A stretch of 64,000 nucleotides of DNA from Sphaerisporangium sp040649355 (GTDB lineage Bacteria > Actinomycetota > Actinomycetes > Streptosporangiales > Streptosporangiaceae). The position numbers and the translations under genes are program-made. The notes under the pieces are model-generated. The model ran no database searches, was not told the DNA's origin, and was given only the letters and a program-made list of their open reading frames with translations. Positions 52,321 to 60,552 of the stretch are shown piece by piece (within the stretch, counting starts at the first letter, position 1; every line of letters begins with the position of its first letter). Location of the stretch: the NCBI RefSeq assembly GCF_043197795.1, contig NZ_JBICTU010000032.1, positions 18,229 through 82,228 on the forward strand, read 5' to 3'.

Positions 52321-53302
52321 CGGCGGGGTGGTCGAACGGCCGGCGCAGCACGACTTCGGCGAGGGCACGGTCGGTCACCAGGGAGGACAGCAGCCCGGAG
52401 CGGGCCACGGCCAGCACGGCCTCGGCCTTGTCGGCGCCGGCGGCGACGGCGACGACGCGGGGCACCCGCCTGAGCTCCTGGGCGCTGATGGACAGGCACC
52501 GCTCGGCGAAGTCGTCCCCGACGAGGCGTCCGTGGCGGTCGATGAGGATCCCGGCGACCTCGGCCTGCACGCCCCTGGTCGCGAGCTCCGCGCGGTCGGC
52601 ATCGGACATGACCTCACGCAGCTGCGAGATCGGCGGGTTCCACGAGCCGACGGCGACCACGGCGACGGTCACGCGGGCGAACAGCCGCATGGCGGCGGCG
52701 ACGTCGGTCTGCCGCCGGAGGGCCGCCGCGGTCGCCGCGTCCTCCACGACCAGCGGCGCGAAGATGGCGTGCGCCTTGCCGCCCGCGCTGAGCGAGGCCT
52801 TGCGTACGACCTCGACGGGCGACTCGGCGAGGTCGGAGCCGACGGCCCCGGTGAGCTGCACGACCGAGACGGGCGGCAGCGAGGTGAGGCCCTCGGTCAT
52901 CGCGGTGAGGGTCCTGCCCCATGCCAGGCCGAGGACGTCACCGGCGTGGAGGGTCTCGGTGAGCAGGGTCGCGGCGGCGGACCCGACCTGGCTGCGCACC
53001 TGCGCGTCGGTTCCGAGGGTTTCCACGACGATCGCCTCACGGAGCCGCATATGCTCTCTGAGCTGGGCAGACATCACGTCATCGACATATCCGGCGTCCC
53101 TTAGAGTGATGGTCACAATACCGGTGCTCTTCGCCTGCTCAAGGAGCCGGGCGATCTTGAATCGCGAGAGCCCGAGCTCCTTGGCGATCTCCACCTTCGA
53201 GACGTCGTCGATGTAGAAGCGTCTCGCGACGGTCGCCATGAGCCTTCGTTCGGCGGGTGTCACCTTGGCAAGGGCGCTCATATGAGCGCTTGAATTGCTC
53301 AT
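52313..53302 (-). CDS. SorC/DeoR-family sugar-binding transcriptional regulator
   Basis: 329 residues from ATG 53302 (GAGG 6 bases upstream). N-terminal HTH (VARRFYIDDVSKVEIAKELGLSRFKIARLLEQAKSTGIV) followed by the large SorC sugar-phosphate domain (about 65-325; VGSAAATLLTETLHAGDVLGLAWGRTLTAM, VVAVGSWNPP, DRHGRLVGDDFAERCLSI). SorC proteins bind phosphorylated sugars as inducers. The gene is divergent from the importer/kinase/aldolase operon and two copies of a palindrome flank the shared promoter, so it almost surely controls both transcripts. Confidence 0.92.
   Translation of the reverse strand: MSNSSAHMSALAKVTPAERRLMATVARRFYIDDVSKVEIAKELGLSRFKIARLLEQAKSTGIVTITLRDAGYVDDVMSAQLREHMRLREAIVVETLGTDAQVRSQVGSAAATLLTETLHAGDVLGLAWGRTLTAMTEGLTSLPPVSVVQLTGAVGSDLAESPVEVVRKASLSAGGKAHAIFAPLVVEDAATAAALRRQTDVAAAMRLFARVTVAVVAVGSWNPPISQLREVMSDADRAELATRGVQAEVAGILIDRHGRLVGDDFAERCLSISAQELRRVPRVVAVAAGADKAEAVLAVARSGLLSSLVTDRALAEVVLRRPFDHPADD
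53274..53289. promoter_or_regulatory. SorC operator candidate, copy 1 (within the first codons of the regulator)
   Basis: GCGCTCATATGAGCGC is a perfect 16-base palindrome. It covers codons 5-10 of the regulator gene. Binding there would stop elongation of its own transcript or help loop to copy 2. Confidence 0.7.
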
Positions 53303-53330
53303 TCGTTACCTCACTGCGACCACGTGCGCC

Positions 53331-53360
53331 TTGTTAGCGGACTTTGACGGACCCTATAGT
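53331..53360 (+). promoter_or_regulatory. Predicted promoter of the sugar importer operon
   Basis: TTGTTA (53331-53336), 18-base spacer, TATAGT (53355-53360), predicting a start near 53367. Operator copy 2 would then lie just downstream of the start site, a typical repressor position. Confidence 0.5.
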
Positions 53361-53379
53361 ACACAAACGAGCGTCCATG

Positions 53380-53395
53380 GCGCTCATATGAGCGA
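53380..53395. promoter_or_regulatory. SorC operator candidate, copy 2
   Basis: CGCTCATATGAGCG at 53381-53394, the same core as copy 1 offset by 106 bases, close to ten helical turns. It lies between the predicted promoter and the permease start. Confidence 0.7.
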
Positions 53396-53413
53396 AGCTC
53401 GGGAGGGGCAGTT

Positions 53414-54463
53414 GTGAGATCACGCCGTATGCCGGACGAGGTCGGGATCCTCGGAATCCTGATCCTGGTCGCCCTCGTCATGAGCCTGCTGTCCGGGAAC
53501 TTCCGGACGGTCGACAACCTGCAGATCCTGCTACTCAACGGCGCGGTCATCGCCTTCCTCGCCCTGGGTCAGACCTTCGTGCTCCTGACAGGAGGCATCG
53601 ACCTGTCCACAGGGTCGAACGTCGCCATGACGGGGATGCTGGCGGCGGTCGTCATGAAGTCGGGGGCCGGGTGGCCGATCGCCGCGCTGGTGGCCATTGT
53701 CGCAGGAATCGCTGTCGGGCTGTTCAACGGCGCGGTGATCCACTACCTGAAACTCCCGCCGTTCATCGTGACGTTCTCGACCTTCGGCATCGCGGCGAGC
53801 ATCCCGCAGATCATGACGGGCGCGAAGTCGGTGTCGGTCGCCGACCCGATGTTCGCCGTCGTCGGGCGCGGCGCCCTGCTCGGCGTCCCCATGCCGGTCG
53901 TGCTGGTCATCGTCGCCGCCGGCGTCCTGACCTTCTTCCTGCGCAGGACCGCGACCGGGGTGCACATCTACGCCGTCGGCGGCAACACCGAGACCAGCCG
54001 CCTCGCCGGGATCGGGATCGGGCGCACCACCATGCTGGTCTACGCGGTCAGCGGCCTGTGCGCGGCGTTCGGCGGGCTCATCACCACCAGCCGGCTCATG
54101 GTCGGCTACCCCACCGCCGGCTCGGGCAACGAGCTGTTCTTCTCCATCGCGGCGGCCGTCGTCGGCGGCGTCAGCCTGTTCGGCGGCATCGGCTCCATCC
54201 CCGGCGCCTTCCTCGGCGCGGTGCTGATCGCGACCGTGTCCAACGGCATGAACGTCATCGGCGTCGACAGCTTCTGGCAGCCGCTCGTCATCGGCGTCAT
54301 CATCCTGCTCGGCGTCAGCCTCGACACCTACCGCCGCAGGCTCTCACTCGCGGACTTCTCCCGGCTGTTCAGCCGTTCCGGCCCCCCGGGCCCGACAGCG
54401 CATGAGCAGCTCGAATCCCTCTCGCCGGGCGAAGGCGCTGTTTCCATCGAAAACCGGAGGTAG
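53414..54463 (+). CDS. Ribose-type sugar ABC transporter, permease (second system)
   Basis: 349 residues from GTG 53414 (GGAGG 7 bases upstream). RbsC family, about nine helices, with TGGIDLSTGSNVAMTGML and the coupling loop AVGGNTETSRLAGIGIGR. A C-terminal soluble tail of about 45 residues (SRLFSRSGPPGPTAHEQLESLSPGEGAV) is longer than usual. In contrast to the first importer the permease gene leads the operon, followed by binding protein and ATPase. Confidence 0.92.
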   Translation: MRSRRMPDEVGILGILILVALVMSLLSGNFRTVDNLQILLLNGAVIAFLALGQTFVLLTGGIDLSTGSNVAMTGMLAAVVMKSGAGWPIAALVAIVAGIAVGLFNGAVIHYLKLPPFIVTFSTFGIAASIPQIMTGAKSVSVADPMFAVVGRGALLGVPMPVVLVIVAAGVLTFFLRRTATGVHIYAVGGNTETSRLAGIGIGRTTMLVYAVSGLCAAFGGLITTSRLMVGYPTAGSGNELFFSIAAAVVGGVSLFGGIGSIPGAFLGAVLIATVSNGMNVIGVDSFWQPLVIGVIILLGVSLDTYRRRLSLADFSRLFSRSGPPGPTAHEQLESLSPGEGAVSIENRR

Positions 54464-54470
54464 TTCCCCC

Positions 54471-55472
54471 ATGCAGCGACGTATTTCCCTGGCCGCGGGC
54501 GCGGCGCTCGCCGCGCTGACCCTCGCCGGCTGTAGCACCGGGGTCGACACGGGCGCCCAGACCGGCGCCGCCAAGTCCGAGGGCGGAATCCCCCGGCCCG
54601 CGGCGTGCGACGCCGGCTCCAAGTACGTGGCGGTCGCGCTCCCCAACCTGACCAACCCCTACTACGTCGCCATGAAGAAGGGCTTCGAGACGGCGGGCCA
54701 GGCGGCGGGTTTCACGACCGAGGTCCAGATCGCCAACGACGACGACGCGGCCCAGCTCGCCCAGGTCCAGGCGATGCTCCAGAAGAAGCCGTGCGCGCTC
54801 GCGCTCAACCCCGTGAAGTCCGAGCCCGCCGCGGCGATCGTGAAGCTGGCCAACGACGCGGGCGTGCCCGTGTTCACCGTGAACGTCACCGTCGACGACG
54901 CCGCGCTCAAGGCGCAGGGCGGGAGCATCGTCCAATACCTCGGCGCCGACAACGCCGCGGGCGGCACGCAGGTGGCCGAGCAGGTGCTCAAGGACCTCGG
55001 CGCCGACGCCGACCTCAAGGTCGGCTTCATCACCGAGCCCGACGAGGGCCCGGTCGTCGCACGGGACAAGGGCTTCGAGGACGCCATCGCCGCCGACGCC
55101 AAGGCCAAGGTCGTGGCCAAGGTGGACGGAAACGTCAAGCCCGACGACAGCCTCGCCGCCACCACCGAGCTCCTCCAGGGCAACCCGGACGTGAACGTCC
55201 TGTTCACCAGCACCGGCCCCGCCTCCTATGGAGCGCTCCAGGCCATCCAGAGCGGCGGCAAGAAGGTCAAGGTCTACGGCTTCTGCGCGGCCGACGAGCC
55301 GCTGACCGACCAGTACCCCGCGTGCGTGGCCCAGGAGCCCGAGGACTACGGCAAGCGCGTGATCGAGCAGATCTCCGCCTGGCTGGGCGGCGCCGAGCCC
55401 GAGGCCCAGATCCTTCGCCCGCTCAAGCTCTACACCAAGGGCCAGACGCCCGCGCCGGGCGAGGTGGGCTGA
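54471..55472 (+). CDS. Sugar ABC transporter, substrate-binding lipoprotein (second system)
   Basis: 333 residues from ATG 54471 (GGAGG 10 bases upstream). Lipobox LAGC near residue 21. Periplasmic-binding-protein type 1 fold: KYVAVALPNLTNPYYVAMKKGFETAGQAAG, DAGVPVFTVNVTVDD, LGADNAAGGTQVAEQVLKDLG, VLFTSTGPASYGALQAI, GFCAADEPLTD. It differs from the first system's binding protein, so the two importers have different ligands. Confidence 0.92.
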   Translation: MQRRISLAAGAALAALTLAGCSTGVDTGAQTGAAKSEGGIPRPAACDAGSKYVAVALPNLTNPYYVAMKKGFETAGQAAGFTTEVQIANDDDAAQLAQVQAMLQKKPCALALNPVKSEPAAAIVKLANDAGVPVFTVNVTVDDAALKAQGGSIVQYLGADNAAGGTQVAEQVLKDLGADADLKVGFITEPDEGPVVARDKGFEDAIAADAKAKVVAKVDGNVKPDDSLAATTELLQGNPDVNVLFTSTGPASYGALQAIQSGGKKVKVYGFCAADEPLTDQYPACVAQEPEDYGKRVIEQISAWLGGAEPEAQILRPLKLYTKGQTPAPGEVG

Positions 55473-57092
55473 GTGAACGGGCCGACGGCGACGGCCGCGC
55501 CGGGCGGGGCGGCGCCTCCCGGACGGGCGGAGGGTCTCCGCGCCCAGGGGATCGTCAAGCGGTACGCCGGTGTCCCCGTGCTCTCCGGCGTGACCGTCAC
55601 CGTTCGGCCCGGCGAGGTCGTCGGGCTGGTCGGCCACAACGGCGCCGGCAAGTCCACCCTCCTCAGGACGCTCTCCGGGGCGATCAGGCCGGACGAGGGG
55701 ACGATCAGTGTGAACGGGGACCGGATGCAGCTCACCGGCCCCGCGGTCGCGCTGAAGGCCGGGATCTCCACCGTCTACCAGGAGCTTTCGCTTCTGCCGA
55801 ACCTCACGATCACCCAGAACGTGTTCCTCGGCCGGGAGCGGCGGCGCGGCGGGACCCTCGACGGCGAGGGCATGCGCAGGGCGGCCCGGGACCTGGTCGG
55901 CCGCTTCGGCCTGCGCGTCGACGTGGACCGTCCGCTGGGCCACTACCCGGTGGCCACCCGCCAGCTCCTTGAGATCGCGGTCGCCACCGAGCGCGACACC
56001 CGCTTCCTGCTCCTGGACGAGCCGACGACGAGCCTGGAGGGCGAGCAGGTCGACCGGCTGCTCGAACTGATCAGGTCCCTGGCCGGGGAGTCGGGACTCG
56101 GCGTGCTGCTGGTCGACCACAAGCTCGACGAGCTGTACGCGGTGGCCGACTCGGTCGTGGCCCTGGTCGACGGGGAGGTCAGGATCGCCGGGCCGGTCGA
56201 GGAGGTCGACCGCGCGGACGTCATCCGCGCGATCGCCGGTGAGGAGGCCGCCGTACACCTGGCCGAGGCCGGGCAGTACGACCAGCTCCCGGCGGACGAG
56301 CTGGGCGACCTGACTTCGGGGCGGACCCAGGGGCGGCGTACGGTCTCCCCGCCGCCGGACGGGGCCCGGCCGAGCCTCCGGGTGCGCGGCCTGCGGGCGC
56401 CCGGCCTCACCGGCGTCTCCCTCGACGCCTACCCCGGGCGGGTCCTCGGCGTCTACGGCCTGATCGGGTCCGGGCGCACGGAGTTCCTGCGCGCCCTGGT
56501 CGGGCTGGAAAGGATCGACGCCGGGCGACTGGAGCTGTTCGGCGACACCTACCGGCCGCGCAACCCCTCCCACGCGCGGCGGAACGGCGTCGTCTACCTC
56601 ACCGAGGAGCGCAAGGTCGACGGGATCGTGCCCGGGCTCGACTCCGGCACGAACGTCGTCCTGCCCGTACTGCACGCGTTCTCCAGGTACGGCGTGCTGG
56701 ACCGCCGCGCGATGGCCAGGAGCGCCACCCGGTTCATGGACCGGCTCCACGTGCGCGGCGACCGGGACGCCCCTGTCGTCAGCCTGTCCGGCGGCAACCA
56801 GCAGAAGGTCCTGCTGGCGCGCGCGCTGGCGCAGGAGCCTCGGCTGCTGCTCCTTGACGAGCCCACCAAGGGCGTGGACATCGGCGTGAAGGCCGAGATC
56901 CATCGCCTGCTCCGCCGCCTCGCCTCCGAGCAGGGCATGACCGTCGTGGTCGTGTCCAGCGAGGAGGAGGAGATCCTCGACGTGTCCGATGACGTCGTGA
57001 CGTTCTCCCACGGGCGCTGCGACGGCGGCACCCAGCTCGCCTCCGAGCTCTCGCTGGTCAAACTCCGGCAGGTCGCGTGGGGGGCGGCATGA
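55473..57092 (+). CDS. Ribose-type sugar ABC transporter, double ATP-binding protein (second system)
   Basis: 539 residues; its GTG directly follows the binding-protein stop. Domain 1 (about 25-260): GHNGAGKST, VYQELSLLPNLT, HYPVATRQLLEIA in the signature position, FLLLDEPTTSL. Domain 2 (about 300-535): degenerate Walker A GLIGSGRTEF, SLSGGNQQKVLLARAL, LLLLDEPTKGVDIG. A 40-residue linker (GEEAAVHLAEAGQYDQLPADELG) between domains is longer than in the first system. Energises uptake of the second sugar. Confidence 0.92.
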   Translation: MNGPTATAAPGGAAPPGRAEGLRAQGIVKRYAGVPVLSGVTVTVRPGEVVGLVGHNGAGKSTLLRTLSGAIRPDEGTISVNGDRMQLTGPAVALKAGISTVYQELSLLPNLTITQNVFLGRERRRGGTLDGEGMRRAARDLVGRFGLRVDVDRPLGHYPVATRQLLEIAVATERDTRFLLLDEPTTSLEGEQVDRLLELIRSLAGESGLGVLLVDHKLDELYAVADSVVALVDGEVRIAGPVEEVDRADVIRAIAGEEAAVHLAEAGQYDQLPADELGDLTSGRTQGRRTVSPPPDGARPSLRVRGLRAPGLTGVSLDAYPGRVLGVYGLIGSGRTEFLRALVGLERIDAGRLELFGDTYRPRNPSHARRNGVVYLTEERKVDGIVPGLDSGTNVVLPVLHAFSRYGVLDRRAMARSATRFMDRLHVRGDRDAPVVSLSGGNQQKVLLARALAQEPRLLLLDEPTKGVDIGVKAEIHRLLRRLASEQGMTVVVVSSEEEEILDVSDDVVTFSHGRCDGGTQLASELSLVKLRQVAWGAA

Positions 57093-57139
57093 TCCCCCGC
57101 CCCGGGCCCGCCCCCCAAGAAAGGCAACAGAGAACAGTG

Positions 57140-57823
57140 ATGGCCGCCGCCGCGAATGATGTGCTGTCCGAGGGCCGCGAAGCCGTACGGCGGGAAGCGG
57201 GCGGCGTGCTGTCGGTCGCCGACCAGCTGGACGACAGCTTCGTGGAGGCCGCCCGCCTGCTCTACGACTGCGAGGGCAAGGTGTTCGTCACCGGGGCCGG
57301 GACCTCGGGGGCGGTGGCCCGGCGCATGGCCCACCTGCTGTCCGTCTGCGGCACCCCGGCGCTGTTCATCCAGGCCGCCGACGCGCTGCACGGCACGATG
57401 GGCGCCGTCACGGCGGGCGACATCCTGATCGCGATCTCCCGGGGCGGCGGCTCCATGGAGATCAACGACCTGACCACGCGCGTGCGGGAGCGCGGCGCGC
57501 GGGTTATCGCCCTGACGGCGGTCACCGACTCCGAGCTCGGGAACCGCGCGGATCTGGTGGTCAAGCTGGAGAGCCCGCCCGGTGTCGACCCGGGCGAGGT
57601 GATCGCCATGGGTTCGACCCTCGTCACCGCCGTGTGGGGCGACGCGCTCGCGTACGTGCTGATGAGGCTGCGCGGTTACGGATGGGAGCAGGTGCTGCAC
57701 AGCCACCCTTCGGGGGCCGTGGGGCAGATCGGCGACGCCCCCGACCCGCTGCCCGCGCTGACCTTCGACGCCGGCGCCGGGGCGGCGGGCGTTCCGGGGG
57801 GCGCGCCGAGGGGCACGGTCTGA
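57140..57823 (+). CDS. SIS-domain sugar-phosphate isomerase (HxlB-like)
   Basis: 227 residues from ATG 57140; in-frame alternatives are GTG 57137 and ATG 57089, the latter overlapping the ATPase stop. SIS fold: GKVFVTGAGTSGAVARRMAHLLSVCGTPALF, then ADALHGTMGAVTAGDILIAISRGGGSMEINDLTTRVRERGARVIALTAVTDSELGNRAD. Ser/Thr residues in GTSG and SRGG bind phosphate. Closest recognisable group is 6-phospho-3-hexuloisomerase, which converts 3-hexulose 6-phosphate to fructose 6-phosphate. In this operon it should isomerise a phosphorylated ketose or aldose; the exact reaction is open. Confidence 0.82.
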   Translation: MAAAANDVLSEGREAVRREAGGVLSVADQLDDSFVEAARLLYDCEGKVFVTGAGTSGAVARRMAHLLSVCGTPALFIQAADALHGTMGAVTAGDILIAISRGGGSMEINDLTTRVRERGARVIALTAVTDSELGNRADLVVKLESPPGVDPGEVIAMGSTLVTAVWGDALAYVLMRLRGYGWEQVLHSHPSGAVGQIGDAPDPLPALTFDAGAGAAGVPGGAPRGTV

Positions 57824-57825
57824 CC

Positions 57826-59292
57826 ATGCCCGTCGTCGCAGGCGTCGACAGCTCGACGCAGTCCTGCACCGTGGAACTCCGCGACGCCGACGGCGGCGCG
57901 CTGCTCGGCACCGGCCGCGCCCCGCATCCGGTGACGCACCCGCCGCTCAGCGAGCAGGATCCCGCGGCGTGGTGGCGCGCCCTGGCCGTCGCCCTCGACC
58001 ATGCCTGCCGGGACGCGGGCGTACGGCCGCGCTCCATCGACGCCGTGAGCGTGACCGCCCAGTGCCACGGCCTGGTGGCCCTCGACGCCGGCGGCCGGGT
58101 CCTGCGGCCCGCCAAGCTGTGGAACGACACCACGTCCGCGCCGCAGGCGGCCCGCCTGGTGGCGCGCTACGGGGCACGCGACTGGGTGCGCTCGATCGGG
58201 CTGACCCCGACCGCCGCGCTCACCGTCACCAAGCTGGCGTGGCTGGCCGAGCACGAGCCCGGCAACCTGCGGCGCCTCGCCACCGTACTGGTGCCGCACG
58301 ACTGGCTGACGTACCGGCTGACCGGCGAGCGCGTCACGGACCGGTCGGACGCCTCCGGGACCGGCTACTACGCGGCGTTCGAGAACCGGTGGCGCACCGA
58401 CCTGCTCGCCGAGCTGGTGTCGCCGGACGTCGACTGGGACGCGGCCGTCCCCCGGGTGCTCGGCCCCGCCGAGCCCGCGGGCCGCGTGCTGCCGGAGGTC
58501 GCGGCCGAGCTCGGGCTGCGGCCCGGCGTGCCGGTCGGCCCTGGCGGCGGCGACCAGCATCTCGGCGCCGTCGGTCTTGGTCTCCGGACCGGCGACGTCG
58601 CCTACAGCCTCGGCACCTCCGGGGTGGTGCTGTCGGTGAGCGCCGGTCCCGTCTTCGACCCCACCGGCTGGGTGGACGGCGTCGCGGACGCGGCGGGGGG
58701 CTACCTGCCGCTGGTGTGCACGCTCAACTCCACCAAGGTCACCGACACCTTCGCCCGCCTGCTGGGGGTCGACGTCGGGGCGCTGGGCGACCTCGCGCTG
58801 GCCGCCGACCCCTCGCAGGCGCGGCCGACCCTGGTCGCCTACCTGGACGGGGAACGCAGCCCTGACCTGCCGGTCGCCCAGGGGGTGATGGCCGGGCTGA
58901 CGACCGCCTCGACGCGTGAGGGCCTGGCGCTCAGCGTGTTCGAGGGCGTGATCTTCGGGCTGGTGCGCGGGCACCAGGCGATCGAGGCCGCCGGCGTGCC
59001 GACGCCGGGCGAGGTGGTCGCCGCGGGCGGGGGCGCGCGGTCCCTCGCCTACCGGCAGGTGCTCGCGGACGTGCTCGGCCGTCCGGTGATCACACGGGAC
59101 GCGCCCGAGGCGAGCGCCCGGGGCGCGTGCGTCCAGGCGGCGGCGGTGCTGTCCGGTTCGGCCATCACGGACGTACGCGACGCGTGGTGCCCGCCTCCGG
59201 CGGCGACCGTCGACCCACGGCCGGGCGGCTCATCCGCGCTGATGGAGCGTTACCTGCACCTCGCCGAACACGTACGGGCCCACGACGCCTGA
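57826..59292 (+). CDS. FGGY-family carbohydrate kinase (xylulokinase-like)
   Basis: 488 residues from ATG 57826, two bases after the SIS stop. VVAGVDSSTQSCTVELRDADG is the phosphate-1 motif; SVTAQCHGLVALDAGGRVLRPAKLWNDTTSAPQAARL resembles xylulokinase substrate-binding sequence; GGGDQHLGAVGLGLRTGDVAYSLGTSGVVL and EVVAAGGGARSLAYRQVLADVLGRPV are the ATP-site motifs. It phosphorylates a ketose or polyol after import. Xylulose is possible, but the presence of an HxlB-like isomerase and FSA-type aldolase argues for a less common sugar. Confidence 0.88.
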   Translation: MPVVAGVDSSTQSCTVELRDADGGALLGTGRAPHPVTHPPLSEQDPAAWWRALAVALDHACRDAGVRPRSIDAVSVTAQCHGLVALDAGGRVLRPAKLWNDTTSAPQAARLVARYGARDWVRSIGLTPTAALTVTKLAWLAEHEPGNLRRLATVLVPHDWLTYRLTGERVTDRSDASGTGYYAAFENRWRTDLLAELVSPDVDWDAAVPRVLGPAEPAGRVLPEVAAELGLRPGVPVGPGGGDQHLGAVGLGLRTGDVAYSLGTSGVVLSVSAGPVFDPTGWVDGVADAAGGYLPLVCTLNSTKVTDTFARLLGVDVGALGDLALAADPSQARPTLVAYLDGERSPDLPVAQGVMAGLTTASTREGLALSVFEGVIFGLVRGHQAIEAAGVPTPGEVVAAGGGARSLAYRQVLADVLGRPVITRDAPEASARGACVQAAAVLSGSAITDVRDAWCPPPAATVDPRPGGSSALMERYLHLAEHVRAHDA

Positions 59293-59319
59293 CACCCCCA
59301 CCGCCCCGGCCGTCCGACT

Positions 59320-59370
59320 CGCGCACCAGCCGTTCACCGCCCCTCGGACCCGCGCACCAGCCGTTCACCG
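59320..59370 (+). repeat. 20-base direct repeat before the aldolase gene
   Basis: CGCGCACCAGCCGTTCACCG occurs at 59320-59339 and exactly again at 59351-59370, offset by 31 bases, in the short gap between kinase and aldolase. It could be a regulatory repeat or a slippage duplication. Confidence 0.7.
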
Positions 59371-59392
59371 ATCCGTGCAAAGGAATGGACCC

Positions 59393-60103
59393 ATGACCCT
59401 CTACGTCGACTCCGCGGAGCGCTCGGCCGTCGAGCCCCTGCTGGCCACCGGCCTGTTCGCCGGTGTCACCACCAATCCGGCGCTGCTCGCCCGCGCCGGG
59501 CTGACCCAGGCCGACCTTCCCGCCGTCTTCGCCTGGGCGACGGGCGCGGGTGCCGGGCACGTCTTCATGCAGACGCTGGGCACCACCGGCGGGGAGATCG
59601 TCACCGCGGGCAGGCGGATCCGCGGCCTCGGGCCGGAGGCGGTCGTGAAGATCCCCGCCACACGTGAGGGACTGAGCGCCGCGCGCGTCCTGTCGGACGA
59701 GGACGTCCCCGTACTGGTCACCGCCGTCCACCACGCCACCCAGGCGCTGCTCGCGGACGCCGCCGGCGCCCGCTTCATCGCCCCGTACGTCGGCCGCATG
59801 ACCGACCAGGGCCGCGACGGCGTCGCCGAGACCATCCAGATGCACCGGATCCTGTCGGAAGGGCGCACACGGGAGCTGACCGGGCCGGGGACGCGGGAAG
59901 TGCCGGGGCCGGGGACCCTGACCGGGCCGGGGACGCGGGTGCTCGCGGCGAGCCTGCGCTCCCGGGAGGACGTCGCCGCGCTGGCCGCCGCGGGCGTGCC
60001 CGACTTCGCGCTGAGCGCCCCGCTGTGCGAGGCACTGCTGGCCGACGAGCCCACCGTCGCCGCCGCCGGCCAGTTCGAGGCCATCGCCGCAGGGCGGAAC
60101 TGA
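59393..60103 (+). CDS. Transaldolase-family aldolase (fructose-6-phosphate aldolase-like)
   Basis: 236 residues from ATG 59393 (AAGGA 8 bases upstream). FSA-type short transaldolase: LYVDSAERSAVEPLLATGLFAGVTTNPALLARAG, Schiff-base Lys86 in VVKIPATREGLSAA, ATQALLADAAGARFIAPYVGRMTDQGRDG and VLAASLRSREDVAALAAAGVPDF. It is about 20 residues longer than usual FSA because of a 7-residue repeat (LTGPGTR/EVPGPGT/LTGPGTR) before the strand VLAASLRS. It should cleave the phosphorylated keto-sugar of the pathway, giving glyceraldehyde 3-phosphate and a C2-C3 fragment. Last gene of the operon. Confidence 0.87.
   Translation: MTLYVDSAERSAVEPLLATGLFAGVTTNPALLARAGLTQADLPAVFAWATGAGAGHVFMQTLGTTGGEIVTAGRRIRGLGPEAVVKIPATREGLSAARVLSDEDVPVLVTAVHHATQALLADAAGARFIAPYVGRMTDQGRDGVAETIQMHRILSEGRTRELTGPGTREVPGPGTLTGPGTRVLAASLRSREDVAALAAAGVPDFALSAPLCEALLADEPTVAAAGQFEAIAAGRN
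59876..59939 (+). repeat. 21-base tandem repeats inside the aldolase gene
   Basis: Three units encode LTGPGTR, EVPGPGT and LTGPGTR; the first and third share an identical 22-base stretch (59876-59897 and 59918-59939). They lie in a loop at the point where the family normally has a short connection. Confidence 0.8.
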
Positions 60104-60552
60104 CCACCGGCCGACGTGACCGGGGGCATCCGGCCTCCGGCGAGGGCGTCGCCATAGCACAGGATGGCCGCGGGCTCGCCGATTCGGTTCGTCAAGAAGA
60201 GTCGAGTTCATTTCGTTACCTCCTGTTAATATTCGGACGGTGCCAGGCCAGGTGGTGGGTCCGCATTCCGGGTGGCGCGCATTCTTGGCCGCCGATTGGC
60301 GGATTGACGGATTGACGCCGAGGCGGCACCCCTATCAGCTATTCGGCGCCGTGCGGGTCACGGGTTTGGGGCAGGCCGAATTCGCGTATCCGCGCGCCGG
60401 ACCCCACCTGGTGGTACGCCGCTCGCCGCCTCACCGCCGATGGTGCCCGGCGACCGGGTGGCCGAATTCCCACGGCCCTCACCGGGACCCTCGGACCACA
60501 ACTTCTTTCATGTAATGACAGATTTGATAATTCACCTATACGATCGCCATTC
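60104..60552. other. Intergenic region upstream of the GPP34 gene
   Basis: 449 bases without a supported gene; the last ~80 bases are distinctly AT-rich and carry the promoter given separately. No strong terminator for the sugar operon was identified. Confidence 0.45.
60515..60542 (+). promoter_or_regulatory. Predicted promoter of the GPP34 gene
   Basis: ATGACA (60515-60520; five of six to the -35 consensus), 16-base spacer, TATACG (60537-60542). The start would fall close to the GTG at 60553, predicting a leaderless or nearly leaderless transcript. Confidence 0.5.
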
